A stretch of DNA of 64,000 nucleotides from Adenophora triphylla var. japonica (Eukaryota; Streptophyta; Magnoliopsida; Asterales; Campanulaceae). The translations under genes and the position numbers were made by a program. The DNA lies in NCBI GenBank assembly GCA_022495995.1, contig JAFEMH010002080.1, forward strand, positions 62,001-126,000, given 5' to 3'. The notes under the pieces are model-generated. The model was not told where the DNA came from and ran no database searches. It worked only from the letters and a program-made list of their open reading frames with translations. Of the stretch, positions 9,486 to 20,696 are shown one piece after another (the first letter of the stretch is position 1; each line of letters starts with the position of its first letter).

Positions 9486-10119
9486 TGTAGGGGAATATAG
9501 GGTCTTGATCTTGATACTGAGGCCGGATATGTGATTGAATCGTGTATAATCCACTTTCCGAATAAAGTATTTCGACCCTTAATGCCTGGGTTACACAAAA
9601 TCTTTATTGGGATAAGACAATCACGCAATTTGTTTTCTAGGCAAAGAGAACAAATCAAAACTTGAGAATTGTTTTGCTTTCGTTATATTGTTGTAATTCA
9701 CTCTTGTGTTTTTCATATCTGTACAACTGAGATCAATCTCTGTATATATACAGATGGGGAGGTATTAGTTAAAGGGTACAATCAAAAGACATGACTTTAG
9801 CCAAGCAATGTGTCTCTTCATTTTGAAAAGGCATCTGTACAGGAACTGCACGGCCGTGTCTTATGAACTGCACGGCCGTGTTGTTCATACCTGCACGGCC
9901 GTGTCATATGAACTGCACGGCCGTGCTGTTCATACTGATCAGCAAAAAGAGCTACCCTTTAACTTTTACTTCTATATCGAGGTTGACTTCGTTTTAGCTC
10001 AAACGAGTGTGTACTCCACACTTTCCCTTACTCGTATCCGAGTCTAATACGAATCACATTGATCTCTTAGTAAATCACCATTACAATAAAACAAGTTGAT
10101 GACACTAAAATCACCAACA
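9486..10119 (-). repeat. 5' LTR of the copia element
   Basis: It is nearly identical to the 4318-4952 LTR, with the same TG/CA ends and the same four-palindrome array. The bases directly after it in element orientation (AACGAATAAAGTATTTGG) do not resemble the usual initiator-Met primer site, so the primer binding site is not identified. Confidence 0.92.
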
Positions 10120-10169
10120 AAAACTTCTAAACGCAATTGGTCATTGTACTTATACCCCCTTAATTAGTA

Positions 10170-10446
10170 TTCCCTCCGTCCCATAATAATAGTCTCATTT
10201 GATTATTCAAACATTTTAACAACGTATATTCATTTCCATCACTACCCTTAATGAGGTTTAATTATTACTCCATTACTTCCTCTCCTTCCTTGGTTGGCTC
10301 TCATCCTCTACTCTCTCTCTCCCACTTCTTTCTTGATTGACAATTTTGGAATTTCACTGATTTTAACCTATCAATTTTGAAAATGGGACTATCATTTTGG
10401 GAAAAACAAAAATGGCAGATGGGAACATCTTTATGGGATGGAGGGT
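10170..10446. mobile_element. Stowaway-like MITE
   Basis: TA is followed by TTCCCTCCGTCCCATAATAA, and the right end is TTATGGGATGGAGGG. A related copy with cleaner ends lies at 55850-56117. The right terminus and its TA have decayed. Confidence 0.7.
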
Positions 10447-10550
10447 CGTCCATTGTATCAAATTCAAATATATCTGCAAGTTACAACAAATGAAACACTA
10501 AACGTGGAATGCACTAAATCAAGTACATACAATTCTAGCAATCTGTTCTA

Positions 10551-10726
10551 CTCCCTCCACCCAAAAAAATGGTCCCACTTTCCTTTTTGGTTTGTCCCAA
10601 AACGATAGTTCCATTTCTAAAAGACACAAAAATTATAGTGTGGTTTTAAGAAGTATAAGCACGCAAAGCATGATCTATTAAAATGTTGACTAATCAAGTG
10701 GGACATTTTTATTGGCACGGAGGGAG
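10551..10726. mobile_element. Stowaway-like MITE, 176 bp
   Basis: It begins CTCCCTCCACCC, ends GGCACGGAGGGAG, and is flanked by TA on both sides. Such elements are moved by Tc1/mariner transposases. Confidence 0.75.
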
Positions 10727-10766
10727 TACTACTTTAATATTTTGGACCATAAAATGAATATAGTTT

Positions 10767-10962
10767 ACCATTCCAGCGAGGATCACATTTCTGAAATTTG
10801 TTCGAACAGGTTTTAGTTTTTCCATTGCAAGTAAAGACTACATAGGGGTCACAGAAGCCACATGAGTCAACAGCTGCTAAATTGCTTCCTTCAACCAACG
10901 CGATAGTTAGCAACCACCCATCACCTTGTGCTTTAATTCCATGATCACTTCCTAAAGCAGTA
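10767..10962 (-). pseudogene. captured C2-domain exon, most like C2-and-GRAM domain proteins
   Basis: The minus strand encodes GDGWLLTIALVEGSNLAAVD, then SCGFCDPYVVFTCNGKTKTC and KFQKCDPRWN, followed by a GT donor. The two Asp residues of the calcium-binding loops and the FQK-PxWN ending are typical of a C2 domain. The closest match I recall is the plant C2/GRAM protein type, in which a C2 domain binds membranes in a calcium-dependent way. Only this exon is recognisable; the preceding exon and the rest of the gene are absent. It lies in the same Helitron segment and orientation as the NSF exons. Confidence 0.75.
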
Positions 10963-11656
10963 ACAGATTTGATAGAAAAAAAAATGAGAATACAGTATAT
11001 AGTGATGCAGACCCACTAAATGTAAATTAAACAGAAACTCAGTGGTCAAGTATAGGAAGACTACAAAAAAACATATTTTCAGAAATAGAGATAAACCCAA
11101 TGCTAAAGAACCTTCTAGCAGGCAATTTAGTCACAAATTGAATCAGAAAATCCAACAAATGCATACAACAATCAAAATATAAATTTCACCTATAATTCCG
11201 ACTAACGCATCAAATCTTTGCGATTGAAATTCAACCTCTTTGTGTGTGTTTTTTTTTATGAATTAATCGATTTAGAGATAGGGAGACAAATTGATGATGG
11301 TGTTTTGAAAGGAATTTTCTAATAGTTTACCGAAATACCTGCACGCACAGGAAGTCAGATCTATGGTTGAAAAGGGGATTTTTCATGCTTCGAAGGCCTT
11401 GATGATGGGTTCTTCCTAGATAGTTGGCTTTCCCAAAAGAGAATGTTAAATCGTTGTAGCCATGAGAAGAGAGAAGAGAGGAGAGAGAGAGAGAGCGGCG
11501 ACGATGATCATGAAAGGAGAGAGAGGGGGCGACAGCAACGGTGGCAGAGGCGGTGGCAGAGGTGGAGCGTTTGGATTTTTTGTCGAGAATTAAAGCGCAA
11601 AATGCAGAAAGACCAAGTTTATCTTATACGCAATGGGGAAGAGGAAGTGATGCCTT

Positions 11657-11660
<4 letters not shown>

Positions 11661-11749
<89 letters not shown>
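11661..11749 (+). repeat. (GA)n microsatellite, about 89 bp
   Basis: An uninterrupted GA run. It produces spurious RERE-type frames on the plus strand and lies inside the Helitron near its 5' end. Confidence 0.95.
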
Positions 11750-11753
<4 letters not shown>

Positions 11754-11881
11754 AGAAGAAGAAGATGAGCGGCCGAAATGGGTTTTCTTATCAAGTCGCT
11801 AAGACGGGCAGTTTCCAGAATGTTCCAACCGTGAGCGGGAAAATGAATGTGCTATGACTTCAGTTTTTATATATTAATAGA

Positions 11882-12373
11882 TAAGAAGAGAAAAAAATGA
11901 GAGAAGGAGGTATTGTGATATATGAAAAATAAAATAAGGAAGAGAATTAATGAGAGTAATAATAAAGAGATTTTTATTGTGGGTCCCATTAAATATAAAA
12001 ATAATATAATCTTGTCAATTTGGAACATTGTTATAAGTTGAGTGGGACGCCCATAATAATAATAATAAGTAATCATAATTGTGGATTGAAAATGAATTAA
12101 AAAATGATAGCTATTTGAATAAAAAAGAGGTGTATTACTATCACATGCAAGTGCTTAACTCAGCAAACATTTCTTTTATTTCTTCTTAAGGTAATGAATC
12201 TAATGAGTTATATCCGGTAGGTTAGCACTTAAATCCAATAACTATTTCCTAGTATAAGGTTATTTTTTTTAAAACGGAATGAGAGAAAAAATAAATAGAT
12301 AATGGAACAAGTTAGGTGGTGTTGTACCAAAAAGAAGTTAGTTGGTGGCATGTGGGAGATATTCTTGAATCTA
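11882..12373. other. AT-rich spacer with no recognised feature
   Basis: I see no coding signal, RNA gene or element ends in this stretch beyond short simple repeats such as (TAA)n near 12055. Confidence 0.5.
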
Positions 12374-12614
12374 ATGTTTCCGTCTCACTCGAAAAAAAAT
12401 CATAAAATTTCATTTTGAGTGTTTTGAAAAGATACATTCTAATATTTTTTTATTCATAGCTCATTTGTTTTATTTATAAAAAAATTATTTACTATTTTTT
12501 ATTGCACATTCTTTCACCTACCTCATTTTTTACTCACAATACTTATTTTATTATACATTCTTCTTAATTTTCGTACAAAACACATTTTGTATCTTTTTGG
12601 ATGAGTTGGGGGAG
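12374..12614. mobile_element. diverged Stowaway-like MITE, inverted relative of 12712-12976
   Basis: The inner sequences AAAATTTCATTTTG and GAAAAGATACATTCT match the reverse complement of the neighbouring MITE. The right end GGGGGAG|TA is recognisable and the left end is decayed. Confidence 0.5.
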
Positions 12615-12711
12615 TATATTACTGTATCCAATTTTGACATCTGCTAGGTCAAATAAAATAAAATGAGACGGGGGAGAAAATACTCATTTGTAATTGAGAA
12701 GATACAATATA

Positions 12712-12976
12712 CTCCCTCCGTCAAACTCGAAAAGGTATTAAATGGGTATTGCACGATAATTAAGTAAAGTGTGTAGTGTAATAAGGGTTGTGATTATAAA
12801 AAGTGAGGTATGAGAGAGAATTTGAGGTATGTACTAGTAAGTGGATATTTATTGTTAGTATAACAAGTGAGTAACATGAATAAAGATTTATTAAAACTTT
12901 TTATTTTGAAAATGTATCTTTTAATGGGACATACAAAATGAAATTTTGTTACATTTTTAGTGGGACTGGGGGGGAG
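12712..12976. mobile_element. Stowaway-like MITE, 265 bp
   Basis: TA, then CTCCCTCCGTCAAACTCG; the right end is AGTGGGACTGGGGGGGAG followed by TA. Confidence 0.7.
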
Positions 12977-13773
12977 TACTAATGTATCATAATAATAACT
13001 AGTATTGCACTTGTGCGTTGCACAATTTATAATAAAAAAATTATTTACATATTATTTTTTTCATGTGAATATAGGTGTATATTATAACGTATAATTAATT
13101 ATAAATCAAATTTAATATAAAATAAATAGAAAGTGAATTTAAATATTTGACAAACTTGTTTATACATAACGTTATATTTTTAATCTTTATAATTAGTATC
13201 GACATCCATTGATCTCTTTAATCTTTTTGTATACCAAATATACATTGATATTAAAAGAATAATTTCTAAGAAAAGCTATTAATATAAAGAAAATCATAAA
13301 AATAACATTTAATTAATATATCCTTAAATATTCATTTAGATAAAACATTGATAAGAGAGAATTCACAACTTTCGGTATCATTATATATAGAAATTTTAAA
13401 TAACTTATATGCATTTAATATCTCCCAATAAAACTAAATGAAATGACCATGATTATACACATATTTTTGTAAGAAGACCAAAAGTAAACATATACTGAAC
13501 CTACCAATTTCTATTTAAATTCAAATATTATTTTGCTAAAACAGTTTTTTCAGTTTTGAATCAATTATTTATTCTTTAAATCAAAATCAAATATTTTAAT
13601 AAAAAACTAAAATACTTCTAATCCTAATTTTACAGCAAATTTATTTTCTACCAAAGTAATACTTTATTTTTAAATCGTCACTTTGCCTCCATTATTTAAA
13701 TCGTTACATTTTATACCGGAGAGAGTATTAATTTTGAAGTGACTTTTCTCTAGTCCTATTTATATATCTATTA

Positions 13774-14020
13774 CTCCCTTCATTTATATTTGTCACTTTA
13801 GGAGATAATTTGTGTTCCTAAATATTAGTCATTATAGCTTACTTTTTTAAAATGATAAAAAATTTATTTGTCATTAATGCATTCGTTCATATACTTATGT
13901 AAAAATGTGCAATGTGTAAGATGAAGAGAAAGTTTAAAAAAAGAGTAAATAATTTTTGAATTTCTTGATTTGTGAAATTTTGTCTAAAATAAAGTGACAA
14001 ATAAAAAGAAATGTAGGGAG
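13774..14020. mobile_element. Stowaway-like MITE inside the small Helitron
   Basis: The left end TACTCCCTTCATTTATATTTGTCACTTT is matched at the right by AAAGTGACAAATAAAAAGAAATGTAGGGAGTA. Confidence 0.75.
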
Positions 14021-14723
14021 TATAATTATAACAAATTTGGTGATAATCTTTCACAAACTCCAAACACAAAATTAAAATTGTTGGAAGAGGGACAATTCTT
14101 AATACTAACCGAAGTTTTTGATATTTTGCACTCGTTTTAAAAAAGAAATGACGAAAATAACACAAAAAATTCTTTTACCGCCCACTTTTACAAAAAAAAA
14201 AATATTATCAAATTTCTTTAAATTTTCTTCCTTCATCCGTATTTTACAAAAAAATATGATACTCATTTATTTTCTATTTTATTTGTATGACCTTTATTCA
14301 AGAGTAATTATCCAATTTTCAAATAAAAATAGAATTACCATACGTCAATCAAGAAACAACCCTTTTCAGTTTCTCTTCTTTTTTTAGTTTTAAAAAAAAA
14401 TTATTCTCATCAGCATCAACCATTATTTTGAAATATACATATCAAAGAAATTATTATTTAATTTAATTAGTCAGCTCAAATCATTTTTTAAATCGAAGGA
14501 GTCACCTCAATTCTTAAGAAATTCAAATTGCATTAAAAAAAAATTATTTTTCTGGCATTTAACATATTTTTAGTGCATTTATGCATTCATTAATGACTTT
14601 GTATTTTTCTTTGTCAATAGAGTTTTTAATTTAAAAATTGCAAAACTATATCTATTAAAAAAATCAATAATCAATGCTAACATGCACCATTATTCTCTTT
14701 TTGGCGGAAAATGCTAACATGCA

Positions 14724-15084
14724 TTAGGGATGGTCAAATCGGACCGAAATCGGAAAATCGGATCGAAAAAGCTCGAAATCGGACCGAACCGGGGAGAAAA
14801 CCGAAATCAGAGTAACCGGACCGGAGTCAACGACGGGCCGATTAAGGGTCACCATTTTGGTGAACCGGACCGGAAAAAGCCCGAAATCGAATGGAAATTC
14901 CTTGGTTCTCAAGAGAACCGGACCGAAATCGAATCGGAAAAGTCCGAAATCGGGGAGAAAATCGGAACCGGAGTAATCGGACCGGAGTCAACGACGGGCC
15001 GATTAAGGATCACCATTTTGGCGAATCGGAACCGATGATTTTCGGCCCGAAATCAAACCGGAACCGATTTTGGCCATTCCTGAT
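14724..15084. mobile_element. GC-rich hAT-like MITE with an internal 161-bp tandem duplication
   Basis: The ends TAGGGATGGTCAAATCGG and CCGATTTTGGCCATTCCTG are inverted and the inside is full of GGACCGAAATCGG motifs, as in many plant hAT MITEs. The near-match ACATGCAT / ACATGCAC flanks suggest an 8-bp TSD, but the exact boundary is uncertain. CCGGAGTCAACGACGGGCC occurs twice, 161 bp apart. Confidence 0.5.
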
Positions 15085-15290
15085 GACATGCACCGCTATC
15101 CTCTTTTTATATATATACAGATAGATATGACGGAAAAGATAAGATTAATGAATTTTGATTGGACCATATTACCCACCCAAAAAAGATACTATTTTTATCT
15201 ATATCATAATTTTTATTATTTTATTCATTCATATATGTATTTATTCTATTAAAGTCCAGATTCTTCATAAATAAAAGAACAAAGTCAATA

Positions 15291-15557
15291 CTCCCTCCGT
15301 CCCATAGAACATTACCCCTTTTGCTATTTTGGGCGTCCCTCTTTAAAGTCCCACTTTCCTAAAAAGGAAACCTTAAATCACTATTCTCTCCACTCATTCT
15401 CTCTCCTACATTATTTTAATACTCACAACACCATTATAATTTACTATTCTCTCCACTCATTCTCTCTCCTCCCACTCACAACACCTACTTTAATAACATT
15501 ATTCCTTATTTTCCGTTCTCAATAGTAAACGTGTAATGTTCTATGGGACGGAGGGAG
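15291..15557. mobile_element. Stowaway-like MITE with near-perfect ends, 267 bp
   Basis: TA|CTCCCTCCGTCCCATAGAAC pairs with GTTCTATGGGACGGAGGGAG|TA. Its interior (CTCCACTCATTCTCTCTCC) is shared with the MITE at 16421-16694. Confidence 0.88.
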
Positions 15558-16420
15558 TATGTCGTTTCCCAAAATAAAATAAAATAAATCTTTGGTGCAA
15601 TCATTGGTGATGTACCTATCAACTTTCATCTTATTCACCGTTCTCTTATTGCATTTGATGTCGTTTTGTATAAATTTCATAATTAATATTAAGGCCTCCG
15701 TTTTGCAATAATATATTTTCATTTTGTTTTAGAGAAAGTGTTTATTTTCTTTTATATTTCTTGTTTTAAGTCAATTGTTTCATGTTACTTGTTTTTATGA
15801 GATTGATTATTTTAACATTATTGATTTATGAGAGACTATTTCCGATTTTTTTCTCCAAATAATTCCTTTTAAAATTAATAAATACCAAAATAACAAATCT
15901 TTTAAACTATTGCCTAAAATGATAATTTTTATAAAACTCGCTACACGATTTAGCGAGTTTACAATTTTGTCCATTTAAACTCGTTACACGATTTAGCAAA
16001 TTTAATTTTGCTCCATTTTATTTTAATATTTATGATATGAAAATTAAAATTTAAACTTGCTATATAAAATAACGAGTTCAAATCATCAAGCCTACCAAAG
16101 GTGCGTTTCAATCCCCCTATCACAACACCCCTCTCACCACACAATACTACTTTTTGGTCTGACTTTATATTATAAAATAATAATATAAAAATTATGTCTT
16201 AATAAAGAAAAACTAAAAGAGAATATTATTTTTTTCGTATCAAATAAATACTTTAAAAATTTTTTTAAAATGTATTTCTATAAAAAAATTATTTATTTAT
16301 TTAAAAAATGAATATTACTTTCGACTCAAAATGAATAACAAAAAAATAATACTACATTTTTGTCAAAAAAAAAATGAACATTACTTCCTTCGTCCCAATA
16401 AATATTTAAAAAAAAAAATA

Positions 16421-16694
16421 CTCCCTCCGTCTCATACCTATGTGCACACTTTCCATTTTGGGCGTCCCAAAGCTACGTGCACATTTTCTAAAATGGAAAG
16501 GAATCTTTACTATTCCCTCCACTCATTCTCTCTCCTACATTATTTTAATACTCACAACACCATTATAATTTACTATTTCCTCCACTCATTCTCTCTCCTA
16601 TTTTATTTCACACTCACAACACTTTCTATATAATACTCTCTCCTTAATTTACGTGAAAAGTCAAATTAGGCATGTAGGTCCGGGACGGAGGGAG
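16421..16694. mobile_element. Stowaway-like MITE, 274 bp
   Basis: CTCCCTCCGTCTCATACCTA at the left and TAGGTCCGGGACGGAGGGAG at the right, both flanked by TA. The CACTA element begins 2 bp after its right end. Confidence 0.85.
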
Positions 16695-16933
16695 TACACT
16701 ACAAGAAAACAGGACAACTGAAACGAATTTTTCGGTTGCAAATCAGAAAAATCGGTTGCAAATTGATGTATGCAACCGAAAATTTTCGTTGGAAAGACAG
16801 TCGCAGGAAGCCTCGTCGCTATTTATGCGACCGCTTTCTTGGGTTGCAAAATTCTTGCAACGAAAAAAGTAGTTGCAAATTCTGTTGCAATGTGTTTCCT
16901 AGGACAATTTTTACATCCGTTGCAAACAACAAC

Positions 16934-17165
16934 TGATTTATTTCTGTTTCTAAAATTTGCAACTGGTTTACTTCTGTTTCTAATTGCAACTGATATTTCT
17001 GTTTCAAATTTGTTATTTCTGTTTCTAAAATTTGCAACTGATTTATTTCTGTTTCTAATTGCAACTGATTGTTCTGTTTCAAATATGTTATTTCTGTTTC
17101 TAAAATTTGCAACTGATTTATTTCTGTTTCTAATTGCAACTGATTGTCCTGTTTCAAAAATATGT
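16934..17165. repeat. 75-bp tandem repeat in the CACTA subterminal region
   Basis: About three units of ATTTATTTCTGTTTCTAATT...AAAATTTGCAACTG. Each unit carries two TTGCAACTG motifs, the likely transposase-binding element. Because 75 is divisible by three, the minus strand stays open here. Confidence 0.8.
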
Positions 17166-17694
17166 TACATAGAACTAAATTAGCAACCAAATTTTTCAGT
17201 TTCAAGTATGCAACCTAATTTGCAACGAAAAATTATGTTGCAGAAAATTATTTTCTAAGAATAAAATATTACTAATATTATGCCTATAAATATTTCTCAA
17301 TTGTACTTGATTGAAAATTTAACTTAAAATATCTTAAATCAAACAAATAAAGTCAACAAAGCTTCAAACATTACCTTCAAAATAAATTCACAAATTGTCA
17401 TACTAAATTGTCGTGTTGTTAAACTACATAGAATTGTGAAGTTGACATACTTTAAACTATATAGGAGCTCGTGGACGGTGCTTGAAGCCTCTAAGTCCTC
17501 GATTTGAGCATCTCTTGAAATTGCAATCGAAAATCATTTTTCAGTTCCTCAAATTTAGCCTCATATGTGGATTGTATTTTCGCCGTGACTTCATCCCTCG
17601 TTTTCTCAACTCTTCGTTCAACTTATCTTCTAACTCTTGCATCTGTGTAAAATCTCCATTTGAACATGTAGATGAGAAAATCGTGTTGTTACTC

Positions 17695-18184
17695 AAGATC
17701 TCCTTTGGTGCATGTCTGCAACTTCCCTAACTTGCCCTATGGTTTCACCACATATCTGTCCTCCCACCATATTAAAAATATATTCTAATTAATCATCAAA
17801 ATATTCAAAAAAAAATGAAAAAAAGTTAAAAAAGAGACCCCAAACTTGAGAAAACACCAAATTTTTTGCAAATAATATTGCACCTCTTTTCCCATCAAAG
17901 CTCTAGGTATGATGCTAAAACTCACAAAAAATAAGCTTCAGAAAAGTAAAAAAAAAAATTAAACATATAGTAGTACCTCTGTCCCAAAATGAAAATCTGA
18001 CATTCATTTTGGAGCGGAGGGAGTAATATTTACAAGCAGAAATAAGTTAGGAGTGTATAATTTTTAGTAAATTAATAAATGTACCCAAGAACATGACCAC
18101 CAGCCGAGTGAACTGCCTGAGAAACTGAGCCCATCAAGCCAATGTTCCCTCCTCCATAAATAAGATCCAATATTTTTGACACCT
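17695..18184 (-). pseudogene. LOG: captured LOG gene fragment (cytokinin riboside 5'-monophosphate phosphoribohydrolase)
   Basis: Three minus-strand exons are joined by GT-AG introns. Exon 18184-18085 encodes [20 protein letters not shown] and [10 protein letters not shown]. Exon 17914-17890 encodes IIPRALMGKE. Exon 17755-17695 encodes ICGETIGQVREVADMHQR. This is the LOG family order, including the YGGGxxGLMG nucleotide-binding motif; the PGGxGTxxE motif should come next but is missing, and sequence after HQR diverges and stops. LOG enzymes release active cytokinin from its nucleotide. The fragment is non-functional as it stands and the 5' exon was not found. Confidence 0.8.
17975..18023. mobile_element. 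49-bp minimal Stowaway-like element
   Basis: TA|CCTCTGTCCCAAAATGAAAA and CATTTTGGAGCGGAGGGAG|TA are almost all terminal repeat. It sits in an intron of the captured LOG fragment and is probably an internal-deletion remnant. Confidence 0.6.
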
Positions 18185-18185
18185 A

Positions 18186-19289
18186 AATTTCAACACAATC
18201 TTCGATAGTTTGATAAATTTCTAAGTTGTATATGATTCATCAGTTATGATTACCCAGTTCTATCACTTAAATTCAGCAAGTTTGTTACAGATGATTTTCC
18301 TGAGTTGGTGTATAAGGTGAACAATTCTCTAATGTCACTGATGATTTTCTTCTTCACCATTTGGGGAGCCTGTTTCCTATGTAGGTCAGTCATGTTTGTT
18401 AGTGATATTTAGGTTAAGTTCTAATCAAGGGAATGAAACATCTAAAATTCCGGTGAGTTTAGTATGTTCATGTCAGAAATACAGAATTCAATAGGGAGTA
18501 TCACTTCAGAATTACTGGAACATTGAAGTCAAGTATAAGTCTCTAAAATGTCAAATACATAAAAAGAACTTAAAGTGGAGTTATATCTCCGAACCAGCGA
18601 AAGCATCTTCAAAGTATATGCACCAAGCATGCCAGATACTGTTAAAAGAAGAAATAAAACAACAAAAAAGTTACACAATAGTTATGTGCTGGGTGTAACA
18701 GGGTGGGGCCTGAACCGTTTGATTTCTTTCTTAACTTAGTTCTGGCAGATTTAGTTTTACCCATCTTCAAAAGTATTAGTCTAGCACGTAACCACAAAGT
18801 TACACAGTAATCAAGTTCTCTACAGTATAAAGTGTTAAAGAGAAAAAAGAAAAGGGGTTCCTGACCAAAGCTTTGGCCAATAAACTCGGTAGCTTTAACA
18901 GGCTCCCCAATGCTTCCATAACGTCTCTACGTAAGAACAAATTTCAAAACATATGATGGTTAAGTTTCGTTGAAAGATTAAAGGATGCTTAAGACTGAAA
19001 GGAGAAGAAATCTTGAAATTAGTAATATGGTTTCACCTGACACTTCATCTATAATTCGAAAAAATGATAACTCTTGAGTTCTTTGAATCTTTTGTTTCTG
19101 CAAAAGTATTTTCGTCGTCAGAGCTCAAAATATTAAAAGCTTGGTATCAACAAATCAATAAGGAACATGATCCTGCTTTCTGCTTCCGCTCCGGCTCCGG
19201 CTTAGGTTGTAGCTACTGCTCCTGTTGCGACAACGGCTCCTTGAACGACTTGAGTCATATTCCTTCGCCTAGATAGAGATGAAAAGTAG
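18186..19289. other. CACTA interior, possible further captured exons
   Basis: Between the LOG fragment and the copia element I see exon-like minus-strand pieces, for example YGSIGEPVKATEFIGQSFGQ near 18930-18865 and GMLGAYTLKMLS near 18640-18590. I cannot assign them to a gene. Confidence 0.35.
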
Positions 19290-19294
19290 CAATT

Positions 19295-20198
19295 GTTGGA
19301 AAAGTATGTTGTGTGTGAAGGAAATTGTGTACATTTCCTTGGAAGAATCGTTTGTCATTGGACAAAGATTATTGTGGGTTCATATTCTACAGCGTGAGAA
19401 CATGAAAATGATATTTTATTTGTTCAATTTGAAGATTGGATGATAAAAATATTACAGCTTAAATAAATGGATGGAAGTTGGAAATGTGAGTTTATCTCAC
19501 ATGTGAAAATAATGGAAAAACTAGTTGATAGTTTTTGGCCATTTTTTATTGAATTATAATTCTTTTAATTCAAGATTAAATCCAAGAATAACTTCCAAGG
19601 TTAATATCCATTTATGATTGGCAAATGAAACTCCAAAAAGAAATTGATGGCAAGGTTAATTGTTGAATTAAGATGATCATCAATATGTGGATTAATTGGA
19701 GAGTTAATCCTTGGGGAGTTTTGATCTATAAAAGAAATACCCACAACTCTTTGAAAAGAAGAGAGAAAAAATAGAGAAAAAGAGAAGAGAAAAACACACA
19801 AAAGAAGCTTTTCCCATCAATCTTCTTCTACCCTCTTACAATTTGTTCTTCTTCTTCCTTTGCCCTCCTTGAATAATTGGAATGGTGATATTGTCCAAGC
19901 ATATTAGTTCATTTCGCCGGAAAGCTCAAGTGCGGAGTGGTTCCGGTTAATCCGTTTCATCCTGGGAGACTAACGCCCGTTGAAACCTCAAGCACTCGTA
20001 GAGAGGAGGACGAATTAGTCTTAAGGAGAGTGTGTTCTCACATGACTCGGATATAAGAGATCAAAGATGGACAAACCCAATGAAAAGATCAAATACGGTT
20101 GTATCTTTCTTTTTTATGTTTTTTCAGAATAGTTGTATATTGTATTTTCAATGTTGTAATTTGTTTTCCTTTCTATATTTACAAGATTTTATCCAACA
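19295..20198 (+). repeat. 5' LTR of the decayed copia element
   Basis: TG...CA ends and a TATAAAAG box at about 19725. No initiator-Met primer site follows; the next bases are ATCTTAAGACTAATTC. Confidence 0.92.
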
Positions 20199-20696
20199 AT
20201 CTTAAGACTAATTCTCTTGGTTGAGAAAGGATTGCAGATTACAGGATTCTTGTAGCGTGGTGGCTGCGGGAGAAAAGATAGAAAACGATGGAAGAGGTGG
20301 ATGGAAGAAAATTCCAGCAACTTTTTTGCAATGACCAGCTGTGGTAAAATTGCAATTCCGGAGTCGTTAACCGTTGGATCGAGCTGAAATTTGGTGTGCA
20401 TGTTCACGACTCATAGGAGAAGATTCTGAACGGTGGAGATTGGAATCTATAATGTGAAAGTGAAGATAAAAATTTCGGACCAGAGCAGTTTTTGTGAACT
20501 AAAACATTTTTTTAATTTCTGTTTAATGAGATTAATAAAGATGGAAAGATTGATGCTCCGTGACATCAACTATGTTACAATGATTGTATAAACCAATTGT
20601 GGCTAAGCCTCATGTAGTGGTTATACATCATGTAAAGAGATTGGAAAGTTCATTGAAACTAAGAACGTTGGAAGATTAAGTCTTTAACGTTTAGTT

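Larger units (their letters stand above)
4318..10119 (-). mobile_element. complete Ty1/copia retrotransposon with 5-bp TSD AAAAC
   Basis: Two near-identical LTRs of about 635 bp (4318-4952 and 9486-10119) bound gag, protease, integrase, RT and RNase H in copia order on the minus strand. AAAAC lies directly outside both LTRs (4313-4317 and 10120-10124). Removing the element restores one continuous host sequence. The LTRs differ at only a few bases and there is one length difference, so insertion was fairly recent. The coding region nevertheless carries several frameshifts. Confidence 0.93.
2364..11881 (-). mobile_element. Helitron carrying host-gene fragments, split by a copia element
   Basis: Read on the minus strand, the 3' end is a CCGTG...CACGG hairpin followed by a short spacer and CTAG|T at 2367-2363. 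A strong Helitron-type 5' end, A|TCTATTAATATATAAAAACTG, lies at 11881. Between them are exons of two unrelated host genes (NSF at 3064-3401, C2 domain at 10767-10962), both in the element's own orientation. A second possible 5' end, TCTATAAATATGTTGG at 4231, shares the inner motif ATAGCAC. The segment may therefore be two Helitrons, one ending at 4231. The copia element at 4318-10119 is a later insertion. No RepHel is present, so the element is non-autonomous. Confidence 0.55.
12999..15121 (-). mobile_element. non-autonomous Helitron, 2.1 kb
   Basis: On the minus strand the 5' end is A|TCTGTATATATATAAAAAGAGG at 15121. The 3' end is a TTGTGCAACGCACAA hairpin, then GTGCAATA and CTAG at 13002-12999, followed by T. 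This is the canonical Helitron design and host A/T target. It contains a MITE and a GC-rich hAT-like segment and has no helicase or replication gene. Confidence 0.7.

Noticed and set aside
11541..11768. 75-codon plus-strand frame rich in Arg-Glu
   Set aside because: It is only a translation of the (GA)n microsatellite.
17482..17730. Possible CACTA TNPA-type coiled-coil protein
   Set aside because: The minus-strand text (EAKFEELKNDFRLQFQEML) is suggestive, but it directly adjoins the LOG fragment and is broken by stops; not enough to call.
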